From NCBI GenBank assembly GCA_022316685.1, contig JAKJHU010000005.1, positions 12,316,707 to 12,380,706 of the forward strand: a DNA stretch of 64,000 nucleotides, written 5' to 3'. Positions 1-12,549 of the stretch are shown piece after piece. Position numbers and translations under genes: made by a program. Source of the stretch: Progne subis subis (Eukaryota > Chordata > Aves > Passeriformes > Hirundinidae). Under the pieces are notes generated by a model. That model ran no database searches. It was given only the letters and a program-made list of their open reading frames with translations, and was not told the DNA's origin. Position 1 is the first letter of the stretch; every line of letters starts with the position of its first letter.

Positions 1-246
1 AAGTGTGGCATAACACAGAGTTAAAAGCCTTAGAGAAGCCTTAACTATGATCCCACCTCTGCTATTCTGAGATATGAAATATATGAACAGATCTTAAACA
101 TTTTGAAAATAAGACTCACACATTTTCTCTGCCAACTGTTTTTAGAGCTCATGACAAAAACTGTCTTGTTGTGTTGATTTCAAAATATCTCCTTGGATAT
201 AGTTTAAAACCCCTGCATTCACAATGAAACTTAATCATTCAAAATT

Positions 247-263
247 AAAAAAAAAAAAAAAAA
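247..263. repeat. Poly-A run
   Basis: Seventeen consecutive A residues in AT-rich intron sequence. I see no retroposed sequence attached to it. Confidence 0.8.
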
Positions 264-866
264 TCGGTTTGTACTGCATTGGATTTCTCCAACCAATATA
301 TTTGTCATATAAGTGGTCTTCATTTCCTGTTAAGTGCTTAAGTGCTCCACTTCACTCTCGTGAAAATTAAGAAGCAAGTGGTTACTACTGCATATCTGGT
401 AACCAAGTTATGAAGATCAACATGTTATCTGAAGCTATTTTCATGTGAATCAGCTTTGTTTTGTTAATATGTACAGGAGATTTGGTATTCTGAAAGACTT
501 TGATTTGATCAGGTCTTTCCTCTGGGTTCCAACCATCTGGTTAATATATTCTAAGCTCTTTGGACTTACCCTCTGAAGTCAAAAACATTTATAAGTATGA
601 TTATTTCTCTTTTTAAAACTGCAATCACATCACTAGCAAAATTTAGAATTGCATTTTTATCTATCATACTAATTTCTAAATTATGCACTGAGAGCTCCAT
701 AAAGTTGTGCCACAAGGCCAGCATTTTTAAACCGAGAGTTTTATAGTGAGAGCAATTTACAGTGTTTTGCACTTCAGAGAAAAAAACAATAGGGTGGAAA
801 GCAAAGAATACATATAATTAATTCTACTTAAGTTTCTGAAAGTAACTAATAAATACTGAAGATGGA

Positions 867-893
867 AAACAACAACAACAACAACAACAACAA
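867..893. repeat. (AAC)n microsatellite
   Basis: About nine perfect AAC units within the SCAF8 intron. Length polymorphism is likely. Confidence 0.9.
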
Positions 894-2495
894 AAAGTAA
901 GGAAACCCTTACCACTCAAGTCTGAACTAATTATTTGGAAACACTAAGCCCTAGACTGAACCGCCCAAGGTGATGGAGTTTCTAAACTACCTTTCCCAAA
1001 AATGCATGTTATTTCAATGATAAATTCCAAGTCAAATATGTAAGACAGTTATTCACTTCTTTGCATAAAGGCAGCACACCTTGTTCAGCTGTTATAATTT
1101 TTTATAAAGCACTACTTACTTCAATCTTTCAAAACAAATGTTACAAACAGTATCTTATAATAAACAAGCTCAAGACTACAAAAATAGGTGGCTTCAACCT
1201 CTCAGGTGTTGTTACCCTCCACTGTTTTACTGCTCAGTCACCATCCATCCAAACAACCATTCCTTGCTACTAGTGCCTTCTGGACCTCAGCTCTGCCGCT
1301 TTTCTTTGGGGCACATCTTCTTTTGTGCCCTCATTTTAAATGGGAACCAGAACACTCTCTGCCAATCATCAACAGCAGACATATTAAGAAAGGTGCCAAG
1401 CCTCACCTTCTACACCTATAGTTCAGTAAATTAAACATGCATTATATTTCTGAATCTCAAAGCATCAGCCACCCATTTATATAAGCAAGGACAGGAGAAA
1501 AGAACAACTTCATGCAATCAAAAATGGTACTCAGAAAAACCAGCTAAGTTATGTAGGCAAACTCTTGCAAAAAAAGAAGTGGAAACAAAATTGTAAGTTG
1601 TTGTATATCCATACAACACCTTAGTATAAAAGCTATCTCACTTCCCAAAAGCCTAACAAGGGAAACAGCAGGGTAGTACAAGAAATATGCTTTCTAGTAG
1701 GGATAAATCTGATAGAGAGAATGCACAGTGACAATGCACTCATTTCTTCTTACTTCCTCCAAATGTTAACAATTTGTTTGAAATTCTAATTATAAAAAGG
1801 TCTCCTTTTGATCAGTACATATGGCAAGAATAGGTAAAATGAGTACTAGTACAGCAGTAACTGGCATCATGTTTTTGCCTTAAGGAACATGTACCCTACA
1901 ATGCAGAAGCAGCTCCTGAACAAGGTTAATGAAATTACTAACCAACTACTGCTGTTCCCAGTGTCTCCAATACTGCAGAAAAGTAGCTTCAAAGAAGTGA
2001 AAAAATGGAAGAATAAAAATACACGTGCAACTTACAAAAAGTTACAAACAGGATCAAGGACTAATAATGTTTTGAACTTTTTCCAAAAGTTGCTTTTGTT
2101 TCTGAACTTTCAAAGCCAAGCTCACTGAACTCTAGATGCACATATGAACAGCCAACTATGCACCACTTTCCTGGGACTCACAATGGAGCTACACCAGTGG
2201 CTGCTGAGGCCATGAATGTGGGCTATAACCAAGGCTGAAGGAGACACTCAGGATGACTTTTTTGGTGGCTGTCCAGAGGTAAAATGATGAACCAATTTTA
2301 CAGACAACAAAATAGAAGACCTGTTCCTAAGTGAAATAAAAAAAAAAAAATCTTATGGGAGTAATTTTAAGTACCTCAAAGTATTTTTAAACCTGTCTTA
2401 TCCAAACCTTTTGTTCTGAATGGCTTTTTTTCCTGTAAGAAAGCCATCTGGATTACCAGACCACACTTCCAGAATATAGAAAAACAGACTGTTGG

Positions 2496-2636
2496 TCATA
2501 GAATGGTTTGGGTTGGAAGAAAATTTAAAGGTCATCTAGTTCCAGCCTCCCTACTATGGGCAGGGACACTCTCCACTAGCCCAAGTTGCTCTAAGTCCCA
2601 TCCAACTTGGCCTGGAACACTTCCAAGGATGGGGCA
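2496..2636 (-). mobile_element. CR1 LINE, 3'-end fragment
   Basis: The plus strand reads TCATAGAATGGTTTGGGTTG followed by the rest of the familiar avian CR1 tail, through the GGGCAGGGACACT block, CCATCCAACTTGGCCTGGAAC and GGATGGGGCA. CR1 elements end in ATTCTATGA-type octamers, so this copy lies on the minus strand and is cut off to about 140 bp at its 5' side. Several substitutions relative to the usual sequence suggest an old copy. It is one of the clearest signs that the DNA is avian. Confidence 0.9.
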
Positions 2637-5600
2637 TGACTCAAATAGTGGTAAATTCAAACAAGACTTGTTAAGATAATTTCAAGCACTCTGTCAAAGA
2701 CTATATATAGCCCCAGGTGTAATTTTGGTAAGCAGGTGATAATCAAAGGATCTGAAGTTATAAGGGTTCAGAAGGGCATTTGTTTTAAAGTGCAAATGGC
2801 TCACTGCTCTCTAAATGAGTAGCAAGTAGGATCAACACTTCTAACTATCCAATTACAACTCCAGAGAGTTTGCAGAATCTGGAGATCTACACAACTGCTC
2901 CAGGCTCACAAGGATCTGATCTAAATCAGTTTAAAAACAAATTTAAAGTCTATGCATCTAAGACTGAAAACCTATCAATGTCTGTCCTATACTATTTCAC
3001 TAAAGAAACTAGGTTCTCGAGCAAGACATGCACCAAAATAAAACCAAACCCTAACATTTTGGGCTTTTAGCACACACTTGCATGAGAATGTCTTTACAGG
3101 GCCAGAAGTCAAGGTTTTGTGGCCAATGAAAATCAAAGGTCAGATCAGTCTATGAAAGTGTGATATTAAAACTGCAAATATTTATTCAGCACACATGGAG
3201 ATATTTAACCAGGTCAACATCAATTTAATATTTACCGTATCTTGAAGTGAAAAGGACTTTCTTTCCCTACACTCTTCAAAAAAAAAAAAAAGTTGAGAGC
3301 CAGCAAAGTTCAACTCTTGCTGGGAAACAACTGAGTAAAATACTTAGAATTCACTGATACTGCTCCTAATGTTCCTGTCAGTAAACAGGAAACTAACAAG
3401 TTCTTATATATTTTGTTGCATCTTAAGGGAATTCATATAAATAGTCACACTTTTTTTTGAGAAATACTAAAGGATTATACAGCAAAATAAAATGGAAGAC
3501 ATTTTTCACATTCACGCCAGAGGTTAAGAATGAAAAACAAACAACTTTTCAGATGTATGAATGTTTGCATGCAGATGCACATATCACTTTTCCTTCTGAC
3601 AAAAGAAAACCAGAAGCTTACATCCCAATTTGCTACAATAAAATATACAAGTATCAGACTATAAATGGGGTTATCAGATAAACAAAAAAGAAGAAAGCTT
3701 TAAATGTATCACAGCTGCAGTCTTTTAATCAGCAGAGGATATGAAAGAAGGTCATACTCTTTTTTTATGGCTAGTAAAATAAAGTGACAGAGAAAACAGA
3801 TACAGGCTTTGTCACTGTCACAGCAGCTAGGAAAAAAAATATCCTGCAGATGTTTCAGGTGCTTTGGACAACATGAAACATGCAGCAGAATCCAAGAAAA
3901 ATATCTTGACAGGGAGTAGCATATGTGTCTTTTCACTTTCCTTAAAATAACTGCTAGTATCTACTTGCACTAATCAAAGGCCTGGCTGCTCATTCTACAA
4001 AGCATCCCTTTTCCCCCCACCTTCCCCAGCTATTCAGCATCTATCTCCATTTAGCATCTTCATGAGGCATACCATTTAGCTTTTTTTAGCGTCAGATGGC
4101 ATTCTTTCATGAAAAACCTGCCTTGTTGACTTAGAATATTCTATTTAAATAAAGCAGTCTGAAATAGAATATTTAGTTTAGCCTTCTGCAGTTTTATGCA
4201 CCCATACTCTAATGCTCGGTATTTAAAATGAGGGTCATTTCCATTTCACATTTCTGAAATTGTAGATGACTGAACCGCTCCTCACTGATCCTTAAAATAC
4301 ACCTTCCAAAGAATTGTCATGATAAAGGTGGCCAACATAAAACGAAGTGCAAATGAAGTATAGAGACAATAGCATTATCAGTAAATTATCAGCATCTGCT
4401 ACGTCCCTACCACTGATCAATTTCAGAATGACAAGTGAATCCAAAAGCAGCAATAGCTACTTTACGTATCATCTTACTTGACTCTTAAAAGCATTATGCA
4501 CACCAAAAGCTCAGTGTACTTTATAATGAACTATACAAAGACAACCATTTTCATTGTCAGTAACAGCTGAACACCAACCTAGCAATGCTGCAGAAGTTTT
4601 AATTATGACTCTCACACCCTAGAAGAGAAACGGCACTGGTACCGACATCACTCTTTAAACAAACAGTAATCACTATCTTAACCTTACAGCATCACTATCT
4701 TAACCTTGCTGCATCCCACTTTAAGATGTTGGATATTCCAAGTCTCCATGATGATACTTAGTTTTCTGTTCAATTCCCTTGTACATGAAAGTATCAGCAC
4801 CTAACTGTACAAACAAGAGAAAGGAAGCTTTTCATACAAGACATGCTCAAGAGAACAAGGCATTTCTGAAAGGAATCAGAAGACACATGACTTTCCTGTT
4901 CCTGAGTTTCAAGAGACCAGCTCTGCCTTCTTCTATTTCACTTTTCTTTAAATATACAATTGTCCTTTTCTCAATTGTCTCTCCAATGTCAGTAACATAC
5001 TGCATTGCCTGACAAATACAAATACAGCTAAAATTTGCAGCACTGGACGATAACAACTATTGTGCACTGGATTCAACAATGTAAATTCCAAATCTATGTA
5101 TGCTATCTAACTCTCCTGAGTAGGTTTTACCATTATTAACCTTCTAAGTGGCTGTAAATCAGATGCAAGTACCAGTCTCAGCAACTCAAAATGAAAACAA
5201 TATTCAACGATTTGACCAAAGCATGAATAGCTTATGCAGGAGATAATTTTGCTTTGTTTTTAAAGAGAATGCAAAACTAAAATTATCAGTAAGCATCATG
5301 AACAGCAAGTCTTGATGAAGCTTATACATTAAGAGATATGTGCCTGTACGTGAATGAAGATAAACTTTAAATTATTAGAAATGTTATGTTTAATTGAACC
5401 GGAACAATGAATTATTTCAATTCTTAAAGAAATAAATATCTAAGTTGAATTTTCTCTCTTTTCAAGATTCCTATTATTTAATTCTTACAGATGCAGTTAA
5501 TATGGCTAAACAAACCATAACTTCAAATATTCTGTTTGTGTTGTACTTAAAAATGATTTTGCAAGCTCTGTTTCCCCTAAAATAAATTACAATCTGTGAC

Positions 5601-8600
5601 TATTTATGTGACTGTAAAACTATTTAGATTTATTCTACATGTTAACACAGAAATAAATTTCAAAATAATTAAATGTGGTTTAGATTTAAAACATCCATTG
5701 GTCTTCTTTTTCCATACAGTCTTCACACTACAAAGTGAAAAATAATTTGGCTTGCCACTGCAAAAGGACAAGTACTGCCAGAAAACTCTGTGGAGTATAG
5801 CACTCAAAACCAACTTCAAGTACAGTACCTGAAAGCAATGTGACAATGGCCAGCTAGAGTTGATGATGACAGGAGGACTTTAACACTGAGCCGACTAAAT
5901 AACAAATACTGAGTTTTAATTATATACATCTGCAATTAAATCATTGTCATCTGAGCACTGGAACTGTGAGGATACATGTGCCTGCCTCTAGTCCATTTCA
6001 ATTCCTCTTTAACAAAATACATTTTAAAGAACATACAGAGAATTTGAAACAGTTGAGTCATTTTCTTCTGTCAAGACCTGTTCTTGAATCTAATTTTGTG
6101 CTTTTCTGAAAAAACTCAGGGCCTGAACTGAGGTCTGGAAGAAAATGGCTCTGCAGTGGTAAGCCTTGCTACAGTGATGCCAACTGTAGCAAATTATAAA
6201 CTCTGTGGTACAAAACATTGTCAATTACCTCAACGCTATACTAAGTCAGTTGTATATTATACCAATTTTCAGTAGCCAAGCAGTTTTAATCAAATAAGAA
6301 AATGTCCACAATTACCTGAAAACAATACTGAGCACGTTTTATTTAGGAGCTTGATTATTTCTCACTTTTCAATTTACCTTTCCCAAGATTTGAAATGTTA
6401 GGGCTAATTTTATATATACAACTAGGTACAGCACAGAGAGCGCTACATATCACTAGACATTGAACAGCTTTCTGCAATAGCCACCATTATTTCCAGTAGT
6501 TACTGTTCAAATAAACTTGAAATTATTCTTTCTAATCAAATTAATGACAAGCCTTTTTAAAGCACTTCAATCCTGACTGCCGTATAGGATAGTTTCAATA
6601 CAAGATATTGCTCAGCTCACATACAATTCTGGAGTTAGCTATACTCCCTGGATGGACAGTTGCCTTTATTTTAGCTTTACTGCAGAATCCAAACACAACT
6701 CCTTCCTTTAAAAAAACCAAACAAAAAAACCCAGAAGTACCCAACCTGCAGACTTGAGTGTTTCAATGTATTGGAATGTTCCTTCTACAGTGTCATCTGG
6801 TTTTCACCAGTAAGTTACATAAACTGTTGTAAAATTATTAACTGAATGCAAACTGCATCAGAGAAAGTATGGTAAAAGTTTTTATACAATTTATTCTGTC
6901 CCATCTGCTGCTAAATTTAATTGACATCTATTTTAAGCCAAAAAAACTCTTAAAACAGGACTCAGACGTCAGTTCTGGAGCTTAACATGACCTTAACAAG
7001 ACCTAATATAAACAACAAACAGGATTTTACAAGGGATGTATCAATATTTTGTAAATTAATCAAAACCATTCAGGAACACTAATACATAGACTCTTACAAT
7101 TTAGCTAATTCAAATATTTAGTGATCATTTCACAGTTCTAAATTGCAAAGCTTGTATAGGTAAGTTAAACCAGAGGAAAATAATAAAGTTAAATTTAAGT
7201 TCGGTTCTGCACTGGTTACAGATTTGTTAAGAGTGGCTAACAATGACACTTGAGATTCTTTAACTGTAGCAAGTCTGGTACCATTTACTTCCAGGATCAG
7301 GGTTTGTTTAGTCATGGCACCTTTAAAACCTTCCCATCATTGCAGCCCAGTATTCAAATACAAACAGAAGTTAAATCAAGAGATGTTGGCTATTTGTACC
7401 ATAACAGGTAAGTTGGTTAAAATGACACTGTCAGATCTTCTGCATTTTCTTTTCCAACAACCTACTGTCTACCATTTTTAAAGCATTTAGAAAATTTAAG
7501 GTCTAAAGGTCTATAATCTAAAGCTCTTCTCTTCAGCACGGTTGCCATCTTAAGTCTCAGACTTATTTTTACAGTACTTACACCCTAGTGAGTGCTCAGC
7601 AAGTCAGTCAGAAGCTGTTTTTGAACATGAAGAAGACATCTGCTCTTACTGATAGGTATATAGAAGGAAAACGTTCTGAACAACTTATGTTCTTTTGTTC
7701 TTGTGACAAGATTCTTCCTTTTCCCTACATAACAATATAGCACATATGCCAATCAAGTAATAAAACAGGAATAAAAGTTTATAGTGTTTATTTTTCTTCT
7801 AGTGGCCACAATGTGCTTTTTTCTACTTAAGCATTTAAATTGCATAAAGTGCAACACCTAGAATTGCACATCAGTTAGAGCTGTATAACTGCTTACGAGT
7901 TACTGGAGAGTACCTGCTCATTTTAAAAATCTATCTTACTGTGCTTGTAGAAAGAACAACATGGTTGCCAAACTGTTCCACGACAGGTGAAATGAAACGG
8001 CATTACTTAAAACCATTAAAACCATACTATATCCCTGCTGGGGCTAGCCAGAGGGCAACTGGGAGTTTCAGTGCGTGAGCAATGTGTAAAAGTATACATT
8101 GTAACAAGAGCTGATACTTTCTAAGGTCAATATAAGTTAAAAACTACTTTGTAAAATGTAGGACTCCTAAGAAAAACATGTATTTGTTTTTCTTGCTCCT
8201 ACATCAACTTCAAAACACAAATGATACTCTCACAATGAGAGCAACAAAGCAATTACCACAAGAACCATCTTGCAATAAAATAAACATTAGCTCTCAGCAC
8301 AAAAGAGAAGCCAGGTGCAGTACGAACACCTCAGCCTGTATGTATGTGTTCATGGGTGCCGTAGCCTGCTCTCTGCACAGTGCTTCAATGCAGGATCCGA
8401 GCTCTGTGCAGCATGTAGGGAATGTCTGCTTCGATCCTGCACAGCGAATACACTACTCTTAAACACAGAGACGAACCTCCAGCGCCTTTGGTATTCCTTT
8501 CCCCGTATTTAAATCTTAGCTGCACGAGGTGTTAGCAGTGCGCGCTGGCGGGGTTCGGATACACATGTAATCAGCGAGGAGGAAGAGGGTGGCAGGAGAG

Positions 8601-9103
8601 ACGAGGGAAGGCGTGGAAGGGCACAGTCCCCGTGCCCAGCGAGCCTGGACCCCCCTGCCGCCCAGCGCAGCCTTCTCGGCCGTTGCGTGAAGTTGGCCGG
8701 GCATCACCCGCCCCACCGCAGGCCAGGCGCAGGGAAGAGACCTCTTTCTCCTCCTCTTCTTCGGCTTCCTCCTCTTCCTCCAGCCTGCCGCCAGATCTAT
8801 TCTTCCCCTTCAGCCGCCCCCAGCCTCACGGCGGAAGAAGCTGGGGGGGAGGGGGACGTCTCCATTACCCTCTTCCACCCTCCCGCTTCCCAGGGACGGC
8901 GACAACGGCCCTTTCCCGCCCGACGCGGGGAAGAGCCCCGGACCGGCCTGCGGGAGCGCTCCCGCACCCCTGGGCCCCCCGAAGCTCCCCCAGTTCCCGC
9001 AGCCTCCCCGCTGCGAGGAGGGGGCAGGGAAGGCGCCGGGCCCCGGGGCCCCGCCCGCTCTCCGGCCCCGAGGAGGGGAGGCCGCCGGCAGGGGGTTACA
9101 CAC

Positions 9104-9133
9104 CTCGCTGTTAAAGGCTTTCACAGCCTCCAT
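9104..9133 (-). CDS. SCAF8: SCAF8, first coding exon (partial gene)
   Basis: On the minus strand an ATG at 9133-9131 begins MEAVKAFNSE, and the GAG codon is followed at once by GTGTGT, a good splice donor. The ATG context is strong, with G at -3 and G at +4. From memory, SCAF8 starts MEAVKTFNSE, so nine of ten residues agree; the paralogue SCAF4 starts differently (MDAVNAFNQE). SCAF8 is a nuclear protein with an N-terminal CTD-interaction domain and an RRM. It binds the phosphorylated RNA polymerase II C-terminal domain and, with SCAF4, prevents use of early poly(A) sites. Only these ten residues are here; the CTD-interaction domain would start in exon 2, beyond the left edge. Reading through the donor gives a spurious 107-codon frame down to 8810. 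The CpG-island promoter around it supports a real first exon. A SCAF4-like relative or retained paralogue is the main alternative. Confidence 0.85.
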
Positions 9134-9182
9134 GTCGCGGCGGAGGCGGGAGCCGGGCGGCTTCTCTGCGCTGATGGCGGCC

Positions 9183-9201
9183 GGGCCGGGCCGGGCGGGG
9201 G
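9183..9201 (+). other. Predicted G-quadruplex motif
   Basis: Four G-tracts (GGG, GGG, GGG, GGGGG) are separated by loops of two, two and one bases, which is a canonical G3+N1-7 quadruplex pattern with very short loops. It lies about 50 bp upstream of the SCAF8 ATG, on the strand that serves as template for SCAF8, so the quadruplex would form in DNA rather than in the SCAF8 5' UTR RNA. Confidence 0.55.
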
Positions 9202-9453
9202 CAAGTCTCAGTCCTTGCGTGCGTGCGCTGCTCGCTCAGGGGCCGCCCGGCCTCCTCTCCATGGCGGGTGGCGCAGGGGGCGGGCGCGGAGGGACGCGGG
9301 CCCCGCTCGTTTCCGTCTCCTCCTCGCCCCGCTTCCCGCCCGGCGGCGCCGGCGTTCCCTTCCCTCCCTCTTTCCCTCCCTCCCGCGCTGGGCTCCGGGC
9401 GGCCGCGCCGGCAGGAGATGGAGGAACAACGCGCGGCGGCTGCGGCGCGGACG

Positions 9454-9465
9454 CCAATATGGCGG
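9454..9465 (+). promoter_or_regulatory. Overlapping CCAAT and YY1-like element
   Basis: The sequence CCAATATGGCGG contains a CCAAT core running straight into ATATGGCGG, which fits the YY1 consensus AANATGGCGG. In mammalian promoters this YY1 form lies at or just downstream of the start site and reads along the direction of transcription. Here it points right, away from SCAF8, so it may mark an antisense or divergent start. This is motif inference only. Confidence 0.4.
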
Positions 9466-9516
9466 ACACGCGGGGGCTCCTCGCAGCGCAGCGCCGGAGC
9501 GGCGCAGGCGGCTACA

Positions 9517-9530
9517 GCGCCCCCTGCCGG
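9517..9530 (-). promoter_or_regulatory. CTCF-like binding motif in the SCAF8 promoter
   Basis: Read on the minus strand this is CCGGCAGGGGGCGC, which matches the vertebrate CTCF core (CCASYAGRKGGCRS) at all but one position. It lies about 0.4 kb upstream of the SCAF8 ATG. CTCF sites are common in CpG-island promoters. Occupancy cannot be read from sequence. Confidence 0.55.
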
Positions 9531-10830
9531 GCAGCGCCGCACCGCCGCCTGCGCCGCACGGGCTCTGCCGGGATGGCGCCGCGTCCGCCCCGCCCGCCCT
9601 CCTCCCTGTGCTCCCTTTCCTCCTCCTCCTGGAGCGGGCGGGAAGGAAAGGGTTACGGGAACGACGTGTTAAATGCCGCCGCGTTTCGTCACCGGCGGGT
9701 AGGGGGGGTAAACGCAGGAGTTCTTGGAACGCCGTTTTTACCGTTTCCGGATCCTCGAACCGTTCGGCTCCTCACGCCCGGCCCGCTGAGCCTCACTCTC
9801 CCCGCAGGCAGCAAGGCCCGCCGGCGAAACTGGCAACGGCCTGACGGCTTGAGAAAAGGCAACGGGAAAAAGAATCAGCGAGGCGTAGGAAGGGAAAAAA
9901 AAAATAAAAATCATAATTCGATAAGCCCACAAGCACTCAATACTATTTATCAAGAGGAAAGGAGAAAACCCCGATAATCGTAATGTAAGTCAGTCACAAG
10001 CCCCAGTGCACTTCCTACATGAATATTATAACTCAACAATTCCACACCAAAGTCTCCAAAGCTGTCACCAGCCATTAAGGCATTTCTGTTTGACTACCCA
10101 GGGCATATTGCCAGGTTAAGTTTCGGACTGGGTGCACTTCCCCATGCCCCCACCACCATGCCAGACCTGCAGAGCACCTGCCTCTCAGCTAAGCACATCT
10201 TGCTTAGCTGAGAAATCCCAGCAGGAGCAGCTCTGTCTAAGAGGAGGACTCACTTCCAGGGCATAGACTTTTGTTCCCTCAAACACAAAACCACCACATG
10301 ACTCACCTTTGCCAGGAGGAGTCTCAAGGGTCTCAGAAGCACTGAAGATGAAAAATGAGGTTTGTCTTTAGTTACTGCTTTTTCCTGCTTGGTTATGTCC
10401 TTTCAACTCTACTGACACAGCAGAGATATGACATTACATTTCATTATTTTCTAGTCACAGCTCTAGACTGTGCCTTGATGGTCTCACAACTGCCCCTCAA
10501 ACCAGATCCACAAAGGCTCTTCAGGGACAGTGAAAATCCCACTTCAGGCCAGAGTCAGGGGCTTTATTCAACAAACAAGGTAACATACATGAAGATAAGC
10601 CCAATATTGGAGGGAGACCTAGAATCCTACAGCTCCATTCTTACAGATACAAGAGAGATTACTAAGTCTTCTTATAAAAGGAATTAGAAGTTCCTCGTAT
10701 TTTACCCCCCAACAGGCTTACTTAAGGAAAAAGCCGGTCTCTAGGAACCACCTTTCACCTTTGTTGCAGTGTCAGACCACCAAGAGAGTCAGGAAACAAG
10801 AGTAAATACCCTGTTGGGAGGAGAGGACTG

Positions 10831-10856
10831 AACAAAACAAAACAAACAAACAAAAC
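10831..10856. repeat. (AAAC)n microsatellite
   Basis: A short imperfect run of AAAC and AAAAC units in otherwise non-repetitive intergenic DNA. Confidence 0.8.
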
Positions 10857-12500
10857 CTGCCATGGGGTAGGAAGGACGCCCAATGCCTGCCTGCAAAGTA
10901 AAATGACTGAATATGGCTCAGTGACATTTGATTGTTTTTAAACAACTGAATAAAGTTCTCTGCAGACCTCCTACACAGCAGGAAGTCAAGAGGGAGTAGT
11001 CTTCACTTAAAGCAGGGGAGGTTCTGGCACCACCCAAGAAAAGCCTTTTCAGTTGTGAAGATGGCCAAGCAGTGGAGTAGGTTTTCCAGACTGGCTGTGC
11101 AGTCCCTAGCCCTTTATGAAGTTCCATGGGATAAGAACCTTAGTAAGGTGCTCAGAGCTCACAGCCTGACCCTACATTAAGCCAGAGGCTGGGATAGACA
11201 AGCTCCTCAGGTCCCTCCTAATCTGAGTGGCACAGATACTCTATGAACTGCAGAGCTCAGTGCAACATTCTGGCAGTCCCCCTTCACAGCTGATTTTGGA
11301 GAAGCACACTATACTTACCAGGAGGGACAAGGCCTCTGTTTCTCTTTTGGGTTTGGTTTTGTTCGGGGGTTTAGTTGTTTATTTGGGTTTGTTTGATAGT
11401 TTTTTCCTGTGGGAACTAAGAGTAAGTAAAATATGAAGAGGCAACTGTTCAAATTTTTGTGAAGGCTTTACAGGTACTCATTGTACTACAAGAGTAACGA
11501 CTGTAACTATTTGTCTTGCACTCCCTCTGGAAAGCTTACTGAAATGCTGCAGTTACAAACAGTCCTCTAGGATCTGGTAACTTCCCTTTTAGGTGAAATC
11601 AAAGCAAGCTTAGTCTTCCCCAGTAAAATGGATGGAATACCGCACTGCAGAAATTTTGTAAAAAAAGTTTTGAAATAGGCTTTAAAGTGATCACAAACTC
11701 CCACTCAGTTGCCTTTTAGGAATATTTTTTTCCAGAAGCATAAAAATTATTCCAATAATGGAGAAATCAAAGAAGGAGGGGTGGTATTTACACTCGGAGA
11801 TACCTGCACAAAGGCTTGACCTCAAAAGCAGAGTCTGACTTTGAAACAAAGTGGTTCCCTTTCCCCTGCATTTTTAGCCTGCTTTCTGTAGGTCTGTAAT
11901 AAACACTTTGACAAGTATTTTTACCAACTAAAATGTTGAGATAGCAAAGCCTTTTAACAGCCCTTTTTAATTCCAGCTGTAGAAAGGAAAAGAACAGCAT
12001 AGTGCATCCCTGGTCTCAAAAGGAGCCAGCTGTCATCCAAGAATGAGAAATAAGCTACAGAATGAACACTGTGAAACAGCTCAGATTATATTTACATGGT
12101 CTAATTAAGAAAACATACAAGTGATGTAACCTCAAAACAGCATTAGTGCAGAAACACTAGCTTATTTTGGGGCAAGGTGGCCCTGCCCCACAAGACTCTC
12201 TAGTTCAGTGACTTGGTATCACTCCTGACATGCCAAAGCCAGGAGATTTCTCATTGTGCTGCACAGCAGAATAAGCGTCAGCTTCTTTCACAGCACAAGC
12301 TTTCTGCAGTTCCAACGCTCTGCGCAACTGATCTAACTCACACCAAAAACTTTACTTTTGCAGATGAAATCCCACTGGCTCTCCAACACATCAATGAATT
12401 ATATGTGGGATTTGCAATGATGGCGCATACTTCCTGTGTGGATGCAAACACTAGGTTTGCAATTCTGAGAGAAAAGCAGGACTGAATAGATCTTTAGTGT

Positions 12501-12549
12501 CCTGGGTTTTTTGGTGATTTTTTTTTTTTTTTTGGTTTGTTTTTTTTTT
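12501..12549. repeat. T-rich G/T low-complexity tract
   Basis: T-runs of 6 to about 18 bases are broken by GG or GGTG. This is one of a recurrent class of G/T tracts in the window. Confidence 0.75.

Larger units (their letters stand above)
1..9103 (-). other. SCAF8: SCAF8 intron 1 (5' part, runs off the left edge)
   Basis: This stretch lies downstream of the SCAF8 exon 1 donor on the minus strand and is inferred to be intron. I looked for the expected next coding block (continuing LYSLNDYKPPISKAK in the family) and saw none, so the intron is at least 9.1 kb. The DNA is AT-rich, with a CR1 tail near 2.5 kb, poly-A runs near 247 and 2337, and an AAC microsatellite near 867. The last 0.5 kb (8.56-9.1 kb) belongs to the CpG island. 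No open frame in it looks like a real protein. Confidence 0.7.
8560..9880 (-). promoter_or_regulatory. CpG-island promoter and 5' UTR region of SCAF8
   Basis: About 1.3 kb is very GC-rich and dense in CpG, in sharp contrast with the AT-rich flanks. It encloses the SCAF8 start codon at 9133, so the core promoter and 5' UTR should lie between 9134 and about 9700. Visible motifs include a CCAAT/YY1-type ATGGCGG element at 9454-9465, a CTCF-like core at 9517-9530 on the minus strand, several GC boxes, and a run of four G-tracts at 9183-9201. There is no clear TATA box, as is usual for broad housekeeping promoters. Long open frames cross the island on both strands, but these are composition artefacts. 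Divergent transcription to the right is possible but not shown by the sequence. Confidence 0.8.

Noticed and set aside
8687..9844. Frames of up to 385 codons on both strands across the first CpG island
   Set aside because: Stop codons are rare in such GC-rich DNA. The translations are R, P, G and A rich with no domain, and they overlap each other and the true SCAF8 start.
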